DNA from: Amphibalanus amphitrite | Lineage: Eukaryota; Arthropoda; Thecostraca; Balanomorpha; Balanidae | Assembly (NCBI RefSeq): GCF_019059575.1 | Contig: NW_024881501.1 | Span: forward strand, 1,984,001-2,048,000 | Direction: 5' to 3' | Length of the DNA stretch: 64,000 nt | In this document: positions 11,152 through 24,100 of the stretch, one piece after another | How positions within the stretch are numbered: position 1 is the stretch's first letter | Layout: each line of letters opens with the position of its first letter | The notes under the pieces: generated by a model | Database searches by the model: none | Told to the model about the DNA's origin: nothing | What the model saw: the letters and a program-made list of their open reading frames with translations, nothing else | Program-made: the position numbers and the translations under genes

Positions 11152-12816
11152 GGCGGCGGCCGGGTCACAGAGGTCACCAGAGGTCACAGCGGCGGCACGG
11201 CGGTTCACCGGAGGGGACCGGGTGTCAGAGCGGCTGGCGCACGTGCGCGCCGCTCAGGCTGAGCTGGGGAGACGGTGTTTGGAAGGACGGTATCTGCCTG
11301 GAGCTGGGAGATGATGGGATGTGTTGGGTCCGGTCAGTCAGTCCACCGTACTGCTCCCGAGTGGCCCCGCACGTTTTCTCGGTGGCTGCTCTGAGAGGTT
11401 CTGGAGTTTTCCCGCCGTTCACAATCCGTCTGGATACGCTGGTGAGAGTGCGGCCGTCACTGCTGGAGCCGTCAGTGCGCACGTGAGACTGGCACGCCGC
11501 GGCCGGCAGGGGCCCGGCCGGCGCCGCGCCGATTGGCCCAGATAAGGGTGTGTCGGCGGGGCCGGGCGGTGATTGGCCGGCGCGGCGGGCCGATCGGCGG
11601 CGGCACGGGACCGGTCCGGTCCGCAGACGGCCTGGGGCGGTGGGCCCGGCCCGGCCCGGCCCGCTCACCGCTGCGCAGAAGGGGAGATGGAAACCCAGAT
11701 ACGGGGAGACGGCTGACGGCCGCGTCAGAACGGCGCAGAAACGCGGATAGACTCCGATCGCAGGCGCCCATCTCAGCCGGCATATGTGGCGAAAATGACG
11801 GAATGCGACGCTAGGGGACCACAGCTCTGACACAGCTCCGACTGTATAGTTGCTCAAAACTCGTTCATGACACTCCCGAACTCTTTGGCAGTGGGTGACT
11901 GCAGGACCGGCTGATGAAACTCAGATGACGAAATGCATCAGCGGTGGCTGTTTCCTACAGCCATGGGCGTCGGTGACCAGTGTTAGTGCTGACCGTGCCG
12001 CTCGTACTGCAATAAAATAAAACTATCTCTGATCCATCAGAACAAATGTTTTTATTATACATTTATCGTCGATGTCTCGTAGCACTGCATCCCGTTGCCA
12101 ACTTTTGTCACTCTAAAGAATACATTTTCAGGCTTTATTTCTGGAGTATTTGCTAAGTCATACGAAGGCGTGTGCCCTGTAAAAGCTCCCACCGCGACAG
12201 CCATCCTCCATCCATATAGAGTGGCAAATTACAAATAGTTTGTCAAATTATCAAAACGCCAGACACTACAATAGAGACCACCCACCCACAGCTCAGCCCA
12301 CAGAAAGCCCAGCCCACCGACAGCCCAGCCCACTGACACCTCAGACCGCTGCAGCCCAGTGGCATCCTCAGTCCACCATAGCCCAGCCCACCGATAGCGC
12401 ATCCCGCCGACAGTGCAGCCCCCCCGACAGACATTTCGCACCTCAGCGCCGTCGCCTCAGTAAGACCTCACACTGCACAACCGGCCAGTATTGGGCGCGT
12501 TGAGAAGGCCTAAACGACACCTGCTGCTGCCAGAGGCACCAACATCAGCCATATACACGAGGCACTTACAATATGTCCAGCGACGCTCGATACCGGGAAG
12601 ACAAATTATCCAACTTATTTGTAGGCGGGACATTACCGAAGGCGTATATGGAGACTGTAATTGCACAAAGGGTCGGCACGTTACGGGTTGTGCGGGAGCT
12701 AAACATTATCAGGTGACCTACTGGGTCTCGCAGCCGTCCAGCCTCGTCATTCAGTGGCCTGCAGGACGACTGTGGAGGCTGGGGTAGTTCAGCGGGGGCA
12801 GTTACTCCTACGGTGT
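11152..12816. promoter_or_regulatory. TAT 5' flank, GC-rich promoter-like region
   Basis: Immediately upstream of the TAT ATG the sequence is very GC- and CpG-rich to about 11760. It holds two inverted CCAAT motifs (gattggcc at 11531 and 11571) and a GATA-type AGATAAG at 11540-11546, about 380-430 bp before the ATG. Two AGGTCA half-sites lie at 11170-11190. The transcription start is not determined. 12280-12440 is a degenerate repeat of cagcccagcccaccga type. Confidence 0.35.
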
Positions 12817-12817
12817 G

Positions 12818-13747
12818 TAGGGGAGACCCGGGAGGTATGGGCCGGTTTTGTGAAAAGGCAAATTTCTTCCAGTGGGCAGTGGCTAGACTCGGTTTTTCAC
12901 TCTGTGTACGTGAAATTGCCTTTCGCCTGCAACGTGTGCCTGAAATTAGGCATCTGGGATCAAGTATTTTGTCTCGAGATAACTTTCAATAAATCATGTG
13001 CTTTTTCGATCCAGCAAAATGCACCGGGAGGTATGGGCCATGGCCCGGGAGGTATGGGCCGTTGTCATGTTTCATATTATTTTCTCGACAATGAGAATAA
13101 TACTCGTAGCTGGTATCTACCTCGATCTCTCTTAGAGCCCAGGAACCACATAAGTGGCCAACAGCTTGCTTCATGGAGGTCACTTGGGCCCATATGTATT
13201 TTGGTAAACTCAATCATGCGCCATGAAATAAGATGAATAATATATTTCTGTTCGAATGAAATTTGAAGTTAAATTTTCGACCTTACGCGACAAAAATAAA
13301 ATTTATTGACGGGGACATTTCATGAAAGCATCCTTTCATTTATTTAGGATCACCGGGGGTGAGTGGCCCAAACCTCCCGGTTAGGACGCCATAATGTGCG
13401 TAGCATCTCAGCTCATAATCTTGCAAGAAAGCTTCATATTGTCTATCCAGTCTTAATTTGCATGCTTTAAACTTTATGTTAGCGATGGTCTGACATCATA
13501 AAACGAGCCTGGTTCAAATTTATCACGAATTTTCTGTATGTACCGTATTTTACTCGAAAAGGGCAAAAACGCTTTATCGCCGCTCATTGCCATAGAAGAC
13601 TGAGGAAGGTTTTGAAAATCACGTGGGTTGTATAACGGAATGGCTGCTACCAGTTAACGCTGTCAAATGTGTAAAAATACGCAACACTTCTTCAAAACTG
13701 CGATGGCCCATACCTCCAGGGGGCCCATACCTCCCGGGTCTCCCCTA
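12818..13747. mobile_element. TA-flanked GGGGAGACCCGGGAGG element
   Basis: TIRs TAGGGGAGACCCGGGAGG (12818 on) and CCTCCCGGGTCTCCCCTA (to 13747) are perfect inverses over 18 bp. The terminal phrase gggaggtatgggcc is repeated inside (near 13026, 13048, 13368 and 13715). About 930 bp, no transposase. A second, right-end-only copy is at 55488-55622. Confidence 0.75.
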
Positions 13748-13749
13748 CT

Positions 13750-14260
13750 CACGGGATTCTGGCGTGGGTACTAACTATTAGCCATTCTGGTGTGGAGCTG
13801 CATAGTGCATACCTGTGTCATTCGCTGTACAATTGACATGCATGTTGGTTTGTATGATAGGCTTGTGACAGTAAATCTTCTTATCATAGGCACTTATACG
13901 GGTTTGACCCTTCTCACAGTCTTGGGGTTGCTGTCAGCTGGCACACTTCACAGTCACCGGTCTCACAGTCGCTGGTCTGACACTGCTGGCACAGTCACTT
14001 CTCACAGTTACCGGTCTGACCGTGCTGACAGGTACTGGCCTGACACTAATCACAGTCGCTGACACTGCTCACAGTCGCTGACACTGCTCACAGTCGCTGA
14101 CACTGTTCACAGTCGCCGGCCTGCTGTCAGCTGACACTGGTAATCGCAGCCTAACGGGGCAGCCAGGCTGTCCATTCGTTATTGTCACTGAGACGTCACT
14201 GCACTGGTCTGAGACGTCACTGCACTGGTCTGGAGACGTCACTGCATTGGACTGGAGCAG
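13750..14260. other. Intergenic DNA 3' of LUBEL with short repeats
   Basis: Contains a degenerate tandem repeat (cacagtcgctgacactgctc, about 13920-14130) and a gagacgtcactgcactggtct triplet (14190-14250). The LUBEL 3' UTR should lie here; I see no clear AATAAA on the minus strand. Confidence 0.4.
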
Positions 14261-14293
14261 TCACACGTTGAGCGGCAGTTCGGCTTCCACTAT
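14261..14293 (-). CDS. LUBEL: LUBEL exon 28, last 10 codons and stop
   Basis: 33 nt: [10 protein letters not shown] then TGA. Acceptor GTTTTCAG|ATAGTG. The LPL ending parallels the human C-terminus (EEVPLGQSI). Too short for ORF calling but phase and homology fit. Confidence 0.82.
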   Translation of the reverse strand: MVEAELPLNV

Positions 14294-15045
14294 CTGAAAA
14301 CGGACAACAGGGTCAGCAAAGACACACCACTGTCAATAGAGTCAGCAAAGACACCACTGTCAACAGAGTCAGCAAAGCGCTGCTGCAGCGATACGCCGAC
14401 CATCGACATCGTGTGGAAGCATGCATACATCAGGGAGTTGCGGTCACATTGGCACGCCCTGGTGACCCCAGTTACATACATAGACTCCTTTCCCCCGTCT
14501 CCTCAGCGGAGGAGGAGCCTCGCCGACTTCCAATATTCCCCGCCTTCCTTGCGGAGGGAGGTGGTATGACGCCTCCCCTCTCTGCTCCCCTCTTTACGGG
14601 TCCCCTCCCTGTCCACCATGAAATGCTGCCGCCGTGGCTGCCGCTGGTCCCATGCCCGCCTACCTTTCGGAGCGCGGCGGTGTACTTTTCGTCGGACTCT
14701 CGGACGCGCTGGATGCGCACCCGTTTGCCGTGCCGGCGCATCTCCTGGCGCAGGTCGGCCGCGTCGCTGATGGCCACCGGGTCCAGCTGGTGTTTCCACA
14801 CCAGGCCGCACAGGTACTCGATGTAGTGCATCCTGCAGCGGACGGGACGACTCAGTGACCACGCCACACACAGGTCGTAGCTGCTCATTGGATCGTAGGT
14901 GACAGCGGCCGGCCACTCCTATTACATCCTTATCCATTGGCAGCAGTTTATCCGTCCAGTGTCGGGCGTTGGGGATGAGTTGTATCCTGCTGACCCGCTA
15001 CCCTCTGACCGATCTCCCGACTGACGGTCCGCCACTGTTCGGCTC

Positions 15046-15131
<86 letters not shown>

Positions 15132-18100
15132 CGCCCCCCCCCCCCCCCAGTGGGCTGATCGGCCGCCGACCCACCTGCAGAGGCCGGCGTTGTCGGGGAA
15201 CACGGTACGGCCGCACAGGTCGTCCCGCAGCCCGCTGGCCGTCTCCTTCTGCTCGGGCACGCGGCAGCGGCGCGGCGCGTCGCCGTACACACCGCTGCCC
15301 GACGGCGGCGCCGTGTCGTACGCGACGCCGTTACTCTGCGGGTGCGGGGGGCGTCAGTGGCCGGCCGAGCGATCTGAGGTGCACCGCCGGACAAAAAGTG
15401 CAGGAAGGCAGCGCGTCTTTCGACAATCGAATCATTCCGTTTGCCCGGTGTTAACGTTGGCTCGGTTAAGGAGACCACCCATCGTCCATGTTGTTAAATA
15501 TGACGTCTATTTACACATGTTCTCGCTCCCAAGCCCCAGAGCAGCCCGCCCTGTCGCCCCCCCCCCCCCCCCCAGTCGGCCACCCTGCCGGGCGCCGCGC
15601 CCCGCCCTGCGCTGGCTGACCGGCCGCACCTTGAGCAGCTGCTGCAGCTGACGGGGCTCCTTGTCCCGCAGGTAGAACAGGCAGTTGCGCGGGTGGTGCG
15701 CGTGCAGTCCCAGCCGCGAGCACAGCTCCGTCTTGCCGCACCTGCTGCCCATGCTGAACGGCTGACTGCACCCCGAGCAGAACTCGTACTTGCACTGACT
15801 GCACGGCACAACAGAGGGGTACACAATACACATTTCCACGTGCTGTGGGTGGGGCCCCAAGTAACCCCGAGCGTACTTGGTTCGAGACACAGAGAAACCA
15901 ACACAAGATCGTTCTCAAAACATTGATTAGATGCTTTATTCCACGCGTGGTAAAATTAAGGCATAGAAAATAGAAATACAATTAGCACACTCGCACAGTA
16001 TACGGTGCCGATAAATATAACATTTATGGCCGTAACACTAACCAAGTTCTATGGCAATCGGCTTTCGCGGGTAAAGTCGGCCAACTGTCCAAAACCACTG
16101 GTGACTTTGGGTTTGACGGACCGAGATGCGTTACGTCCGCGTTGTCCCAGCAAAGGTGTACTCGGTATCCCAGAGGTGTGTCCGGTGTTTCAGAGGTGTG
16201 TCCGGTGTATCAGAGGTGTGTCCGTTGTCCCAGAGGTGTGTCCGGTGTTTCAGAGGTGTGTCCGGTGTATCAGAGGTGTGTCCGTTGTCCCAGAGATGTG
16301 TCCGGTGTATCAGAGGTGTGTCCGGTGCCCCAGAGGTGTGTCCGGTTTCCCAGAGGTGTACCCCGTGTATCAGAGGTGTGTCCTAGTTGAGAGTTGTGTC
16401 CGGTGTCTCAGGTGTGTGTCCCAGTCCAATGGCTCCTGGATGTATGCCTGTATTGTCCGAACCTGCATGTGAAGTGCATGCAGCCGCCCTTGGCCAGCGA
16501 GTAGCGAAACCGGCAGCTGGGGCAGCTGATGCCGCTCTCGGCCAGGTGGCGCTCCAGGCCGGCGCTCTGGTAGTCGGGGTCGTTCTGCTGCTGCCACATG
16601 GCGAACCGCTCGCAGCTGACTCCCTCGTGCTGCGCCGACCACTGCCGGACAGACGGGCACAGAGGGACGTCGGCGCCGGGGAGCGCGGGAGAGGGGGCCA
16701 CTGCCAGCCAGTCGAGCTGGGATATTGGTACAGGTCCAGTATTGGTACAGTACCAGGCCTTAGCCGGGGTCAAATCGTGTCTTACTGTCCTGACGCACAG
16801 ATAATGCGATTTATGTGTACATGCGTCGCAGTTTCTGCCGACCGTGCGTCCTCTAAAGCATCACCAACACGACACTTTTCCTATATACTTTGGTGCAGCG
16901 ATCAACGCCCAGCGATGGCCGTGCCGGTTTGGCGTGGGGGGGGGGGAGGGGACCATTAACCGTGCCAATTTGGGTCAGACGGGACGTGTCGACCATACCG
17001 TTTTGGCGCATAATGGCCCGGGTATATAGGGCCTTGAATGGCCCGTACCGTACCGTTTTGGCGCAGAGGGCGCAGCTGACGGCGCCGCAGTCCGGACAGT
17101 GCAGCTTCTGCTGCCGAGGAGCCGCGATGAAGCCCGACGAACACTGTTCGCAGGGAACACAGGCAGGGCACACGGGCGTTAGAGTCTGGTCCCGAACTGC
17201 ACTCAAACGCACACTGAAAACCCAGCCTGAATACATACAGCAAACCACCGGGCGCCGGGTCTCAGTGACGCAGTTTGACTTTGATTGTTACCTACATATC
17301 AGCAACAACAAAGGTACTCTGAGAGCCCATGAACGCTGCTAACAGGCTGCATGTACGTTAATCAGATTGTACCTGCATGTTTACATTTTCTACAACACAT
17401 ACCTATGCCATATTTATTCCACAGTACTATTGCACCGACACAATAGATTTACCAAAGCGAATAGGTAGACATCAGGCTACCGTTAGCTACCGTTTTTTAA
17501 TGATTCAAAAAGGTATACTGGTTCAACCATGCCCAATTGCCTAGGCCGTGAGTTTTGGTCTCGAGATGTGATTTGGACCCACCTTGGGACACCACTTGAA
17601 GTTGGGGTCCTTCATCATGGCTCGCTCAAACAGCTTCTTATGGAAGAGTGCGTGGACCTCTGGCGACACCAGAGTCTTCAGCATGATATCCAGGTGTGAG
17701 AAGTAGTCGCTGGCTATCTCCTCACTCTGAAAACGGTGGGTCGTGGGTTTAAAGCGAGCTCGACTCACTCAACTTACAATGGGCGCCGATGACCACTGTA
17801 GTCCGGGCCCCCAAAAAACCCAATTCATCATCATCATCACATCACACAACTTACAATCACATCCACTAATACTACAGTGCCCTATCTGTGGCGTGCTATA
17901 TAAAGTAAGAGAGAAGGACTAGCTCGAAGGTTTTCAAAAGACAAATTGACGATCCGAACATAATCATCAGAGCCACGCTGGTCACTAAGCAGAGCTTGTT
18001 ACGAGCGTGCCCACATAGCCTGGCACGGCCTGTCCCGCTCATTGATTCTCCTGGCTGCAGTTCACCAGCTGCTTCCCAACCGCAGACCTTCGCTCTTTAG

Positions 18101-21100
18101 CGTCATATTTCGAGCGTCGGAGCGACTCGAACCTAGGAACATAGGCTTCCGCCTCTAATCACCGCGAAAGAACAAGGGGTTACAAAGTACCAGCTGAGCT
18201 ACGGGACGGTGTTTCGTCCGGCGTTTTCGCCTCCCGCCGCGGACTGACCGTGAGGTCGGGCTCGTTGCAGAAGGGACAGCGCAGGTCGGCCAGCGGCCGT
18301 TCCTTGATTCGCTGAGTGAAGTAGGCCTGTGCGCAGCTGCGGCAGCACCGGTGGGTGCAGTGGGTCATACCCACCAGCTGTGGGGAGCACAGACAACATC
18401 AGTGGGTCGTAGTGGGAACACAGACAGCATCAGTGGGTCATACCCACCAGCTGTGGGGAGCACAGACGTCATCAGTGGGTCATAGTGGGAACACAGACGT
18501 CAGTGGGAACACAGACAACCGCAGTGGTTTATACCCACCAGCTGTGGGAACACACAAAACAAAAGTGGGTCATACCCACTAGCTGTGGGGACACACATCA
18601 GTGGGTCATACCCACCAGCTGTGGGGACAGACAACGGCAATTGGTCAGTATAGTGGGCTCAGAAAACCTTAGTGGGCTATACCCATCAGATGTGCTTGTG
18701 AGACAAGCGTACAAGAATTCAGTCGCTCAATGACAGTTGGGTACATATTTTAATTGTTCTGGACATGATGCAGCTGTCCACATTTGGTATTGAACACAAA
18801 AGTCGTTTATATGCAACTGGCAACTTCCTTACTAGACAAGTTTAAAATCAGGCATCGGGAAAATCCTTTTTGAAAGGATTGCATTCCCAATCCACATTCC
18901 TTGTGCCGAAGTGGATTGCATTCCTACCCGCAATCCCCTTTTTTCACTTGGATTGTGATCAAATCCGCAATCCTTTTTTGCAATCCTGTTGTATCATTAT
19001 GTGCACTATAGTGGATCTGGGGGAGGGAGGGTGGCATATGGCCGTGCCTCCATCCCCAAATCACCCATTTCTAGTACCTAGTCTAGGGAGGGAGGGGGGC
19101 ATATGACCGTGCCTCCATCCCCAAATCACCCATTTCTAGCCCTCGCCCGCACATGGGGGGGGGGTGGTTGCCACCCCCCCCCCCCAGGCAGTCTTTCTGC
19201 TCTGCACTCAACATTTTTAGAGCTAGAAGGCTGATTTTTCGTATAGCTGCTCGTCTATCTTTTCTTGATGTCCACTGAAAATTTCAAGTTTCTGTGATGT
19301 TTGGTTTCGGAGATATGACCTTGTTTTTCAGGTCATGTCATGACCCAAATGGCCAATTCTCAACATCTTGCGTTTGCCATGGGCCTTGTGAGCTTTTGAC
19401 ACCCTGATTTCGGCCTTTTTTGCCAGTCTTACCTCCCACCTATCATGGAACATGTTGTTCGACGATGTACAGGGGTCAAGGTCAGGGTCAAGGTCAACCT
19501 AGGTCATCTAAGATAATTGCGTTTTAGGCAAGCTGAAATTACTTTTTGTGAAGTTTTTTTTTACTGCATTTTTGGTAAAAGCTTCTCAGATCATGATTTC
19601 ATGTGATATGGACCCAAAAACAATCGGTGCACACATCAGTATACACACAGACACACACAGACATACAAACACATATAATTGACCTTGACCTAACTTGACC
19701 TGAAATGACCTCAGCAGCAAAATTCTGGTCGGATAGTGTGACAAAGAGGTTCCAGCTGGCTTGGCACCAGAAAACAGCATCGTCATCGGTATTTGATAAG
19801 CAGCGCACTTGGTATCCAACGGTGACCCAAAACAGCAACATTTTTTAGTTTGACCTGACCTGGAAGGTCAATGACTGACCGTAGAAGGTAAAACTGGGTA
19901 TCATTGGATTCGTCTCTTCCCAAAGAATCTTTTTGGTCTTTACTGCTAAGCTCTATCTCCAACAGGAACGAAATGGCGCGGGGGGTGGCAACCACCCCCC
20001 CCCCCCCATGTGCGTTCTAGGATGGGAAAATGGCATGTGCGGGCGAGGGCTAGTACCTAGTCTTGCGAGTAATTCCTATCTAAGGCACAGGTATTTTATG
20101 GGAAATATTTTTTGCGTCAAACACCCCCACATTTAAACCTCTACCCAACCAGTGTTTTATATTTTTTAAAACTCGCCCTCAAATACGTAATTTTGCCCTT
20201 CCTATGTAGTTCATCAGCGTATATTATTTTGAGCGTTTAAATTAAAAGCGTTTAAATTATTTCAAGTTTCGATGTAAAGCCCTTGATAGTAAAGTACATT
20301 AAGCCGATGAAGCCGATCTCATAATTTTCAATCGCAACAAACCATTTCAAAGCACTTATCAAACACAATCCGGATTGGATTGCAAAAATTGGAAATATGA
20401 TGCAATCCAATCCGCAATCAAATCCTGTTTTTTGGAATGGATTTCAAATCCAGGTGCAATCCACCAAAAAGGAATGCAATCAGGATTTTGCAATCCTGCA
20501 ATCACAATCCTACCGATGCCTGTTTAAAATAGCGCCTCTGGCTCTTAGCCCATTGGCCTTCGCTATCCCGACCTCTATAGGCCGGGCGACTGGGGCCAAT
20601 CCGACCTCCGGGTGGGGAGACCGTGTCCGCGCTCACCTCTCCGGCTAGTGCCCAGTGACCGGGTGTCTCTCACTGCCAACCCCCCCCCCCCCACTGACCA
20701 GTGACCGGTGCTGGGGGTGCTGTCAGTGACCGGGCCAGTGACCAGTGACCGGAGCTGGGGGTGCTATCAGTGACCGGGCCAGTGACCAGTGGCCGGGGCT
20801 GGGGGTGCTGTCAGTGACCGGGCCAGTGACCGGGGCTGGGGGTGTTGTCAGTGACCGGGTCAGTGACCAGTGACCGGGTCCGTCCCCACTACTCACCTCG
20901 CTGGCGGAGCAGCGGCCGGCGCACAGCTCGCACTCCTGGTGCAGGAAGCTGACGGCCGCGTACAGGCTGGAGCACTCGCTGGCCGCCTGCAGGCTGTCCT
21001 CGGCCGGGAAGCGGAGCGCCATCAGCTGAGCAGCCAGCTCTGCGTCGGCCTGTGAGCGGGCGCGGCCCGAGCGCACCAGGCGGCTGGCGCAGCGCTGCCG

Positions 21101-24100
21101 GACACAAGGGGCGTCAGCCGACCGTTACATCCGTCCACTACGACCAAGATAAGGTATTGACTGATATTACATATAGAGGAAAACTTTGCAGCATATCCCG
21201 AAGAGTGCATGCCTCATTTTGGGGAAAGCAACTGCACACTCATTTAGACAGGCGCAGGCCACACTGTAAACAACTTCTAAACTCAATTTTTGGGCGGTAC
21301 ATGGTTTCCTTAATCATCCCTCAGATAAGATTGGACACACTGAAGAGTTCAGACGACTGTTGCTACTGAGAGTACGGAGTGGCTCACCTGCACCTTTTGT
21401 CGTTCGGCCGAGTTCCTCCGGAGCACGGAGGACCGGCCGCTCTTGAGTCCCTCCCTCAGAGCCGCCAGGTCCACGTCACTGGGCCCGGCCGCGCCCGCCG
21501 CCGCCGAGTCAGAGTCAGAGTCAGAGTCGCTGGACTCCGAGGCACGCCCCACGGTAGAGGTCTGACCGGCGGTCTCGTCAGCGCCCCTCAGAGTGGGAGA
21601 CGGGGCCTCGTTGGGGGCAGCCGGCGGGTCTGTCTCGGCACGGGCCGCCTCCTCTGTGTTTTGTTTCACCGCTGTCGACTCTCCAACAGCTGAGTCTGAC
21701 TCTGCTGCTCGGGAGTCGGCCAGCTCGGCGTCTGTTCGGGGTTCTGAGGCAGCCTCCGCTCCCGGTGGCTCCTGCCGCTCCGTTTCCGCAGTCGGCTCCG
21801 CCCGTCCCGCTACTCCCAGACCCTCCTGGCCTGTCGCGGTCGACCGGGGCGTCATCTGTCGGCCGGACGCCGGCGCCGTCTGCTGGACAGACCGGGGCGC
21901 CGCTTGGTGGTCCGACCGGGACAGCGACTCGGCCGAGGACGAGGCCGCCAACGCCGCGGACGGCATCGGCGACCGCGTGGAGCTCCGGACGCCGCCGCCG
22001 CGGCCCACGCCCGGCTGGAAGCGGGCGCTCACCACCGGCTCGTAGCCCTCGGATAGAGAGTCGGATGAGGTGAACACCACGTGACCGCCCGAGCCGGCCT
22101 CCTCCCCCGAGCTGTCCGCCGCCGGCGCCGCCGCACCGGTCACGTGATCGAGCGTGCGCGGCCGGCGGGCGAGCCCGGCGCAGTCGGCGCCGTCCTCGAT
22201 GGCCGGGATCTCGGCGGCGGAGGCGGGTGTGTAGGGTTCGGACGGGCCGTAATGCACCGAGGGCCCCTGCGGCGCGCCGGCCGGCTCCGTGGGCGGCTCA
22301 CTGGGCGAGCTGGAGCCGGCGGCGGCGCCGGGGACCGCGGCCGGCCTCTGGCGCTGCACGTGGTTGCAGATGACCCGTTTGGCCAGCTCGAGCCGCTCGC
22401 TGGGGCTGAGGTTGTGCCGAGAGGCGGCGAGGAGCGGGCCCGGTGTGGGGCTCAGCGACGGCGACAGGCCGGGCCTGCCGTCGGCCGGCGGCGGACTGGC
22501 CCCGGCGGCCGGGGCCGACACTCCGCCGCCGCCCGACGGGGAGACGGCCTCGTAGGCCGTGTCGGCCCCGTCCGCTCCGTCCCCTTCCCTCGGCGAGGCC
22601 GAGATATCTGCCGAGGCTGAGTCTGCTCCCGGTCCGGCTGCTGCTGAGCTCTCACGGTCGGTCGTTCCTCTGCGAACGACATCGTCTGCCACTCTGTCGT
22701 CGGCTCCCGGCCTTGTGAGATGGGCTGTGGATGACGGAGTGTCGTACGTCTCGGAGACCGCCGTCGACTCGGGGGTCGCCCGGAGTGCGTCTGTAGAGTC
22801 AGTGGCCGCCCGGGGTGCGTCTGTGGACTCGGGTGCCGCCCTCGGCGCGCCCTGGGCCGGCGACGAGTAGATTTCCGAGCGGACCCAGCCGGCGGGCTCG
22901 GGTCGGACCAGCTGCTCTCTCTCCGTGACGTCCGTCGAAGCGGACGACGAGGACGAGCTGTCAGAGGACCTCCGCTCCTGGGTGTCCGTGTCTGCGCCCG
23001 GCGCGGGCGCCACGTCTGCCGCCCGGGACGCCGGGGACGCGAGGGGCGCCGGACGCTCCACTGACGGCCCGCCCCCCGATGGCACGTCACGGCCCTCGGA
23101 GGTCGCTGAAGGAACGTCGCCCCGGGATGGCGATGCTTCTGACGTGGGTGGTTCAGTCTGGGAGGGCGGTATCGGTCGCGGTCTCTTCACAACAGAATAC
23201 TGTGATGATCTGGCAGGCGATGGTGCTTTCGGCTGCTCCTTGGTGATATCGTTCTTACGTGACGATGATGGCGAAGGGGCCGGTGTCGGCTCCGTTTTCA
23301 CTGTGTTAGCAGCTCCGTGCGTCGCTGATGTCGAGTCAGTCTGACCCTCCGAGCCAGCCACTGTCGACTGGGCTGCTAGCCTGCTAGTCTCCCGGGCCGG
23401 CGCTGTTTCAGAGACAGCCGCTGACCTGCCGGTCTCCCGGGCCGGCGCTGTCCCTGAGCCGGCCACTGCCCGTCTGTCAGCCGGTGCAGGCGACTCTCCG
23501 TCCAGCCGCCGGCCCTCCGCCCCCGCCCCGTCCGCGCCCTGCACGGGCCGAGGGCTGCCGGCGGCCCGGGCCACCAGCAGCTCCCCGTACACTGCCGGCT
23601 CGTAGTCCTCCGAGCTGTCCCTGTCGCTGGCGGCGGCGGCGGCCGGGGGTCCGGCTGGGGCGGCCCACACCGGCTCTGCTGGTGGGGTGGGCGGCGCCGA
23701 CCGGCCGGCGGGACAGCCGGAGAGCGGTGACGTCGGGGGCGCCACATGCCGCTCAGTTGGCTGTGACGGTGCAGGCTGAGCAGCGAGCTGGGCGTTCTTG
23801 GTTTCGGTTTCTGACGTTCCAGTTTTCTTCTCCGTGGGTTTGTCATAGGGTCTATCTTCCCGTGTGTGGGGGGTCTTGTGTTGAGTGGCAGCAGCCGGTG
23901 TGGCTACTGTCTCGTATATCCCGGAGGACGGGGAGGGGTCGGGGGCAGAGGACGGGACAGGGGGCTGGACAGGGGGCTGGGGGAGCTCGGCAGGCCTGGG
24001 GCCCGCTGCAGGGACAGACTGTGCTGGGCTGGCAGAGGAGCGGGGAGGAGGCGCCGCCAGGGCGGGCTCCGGGGCAGGCTGGATACCTCGGTTAGCGCGG

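Noticed and set aside
11225..11857. 210-codon minus ORF upstream of TAT
   Set aside because: Pro/Arg/Ser-rich frame in a CpG-rich promoter-like region with no splice or domain support.
16005..16472. 155-codon plus ORF rich in Cys/Arg/Val
   Set aside because: 20-bp minisatellite reads open in all three plus frames.
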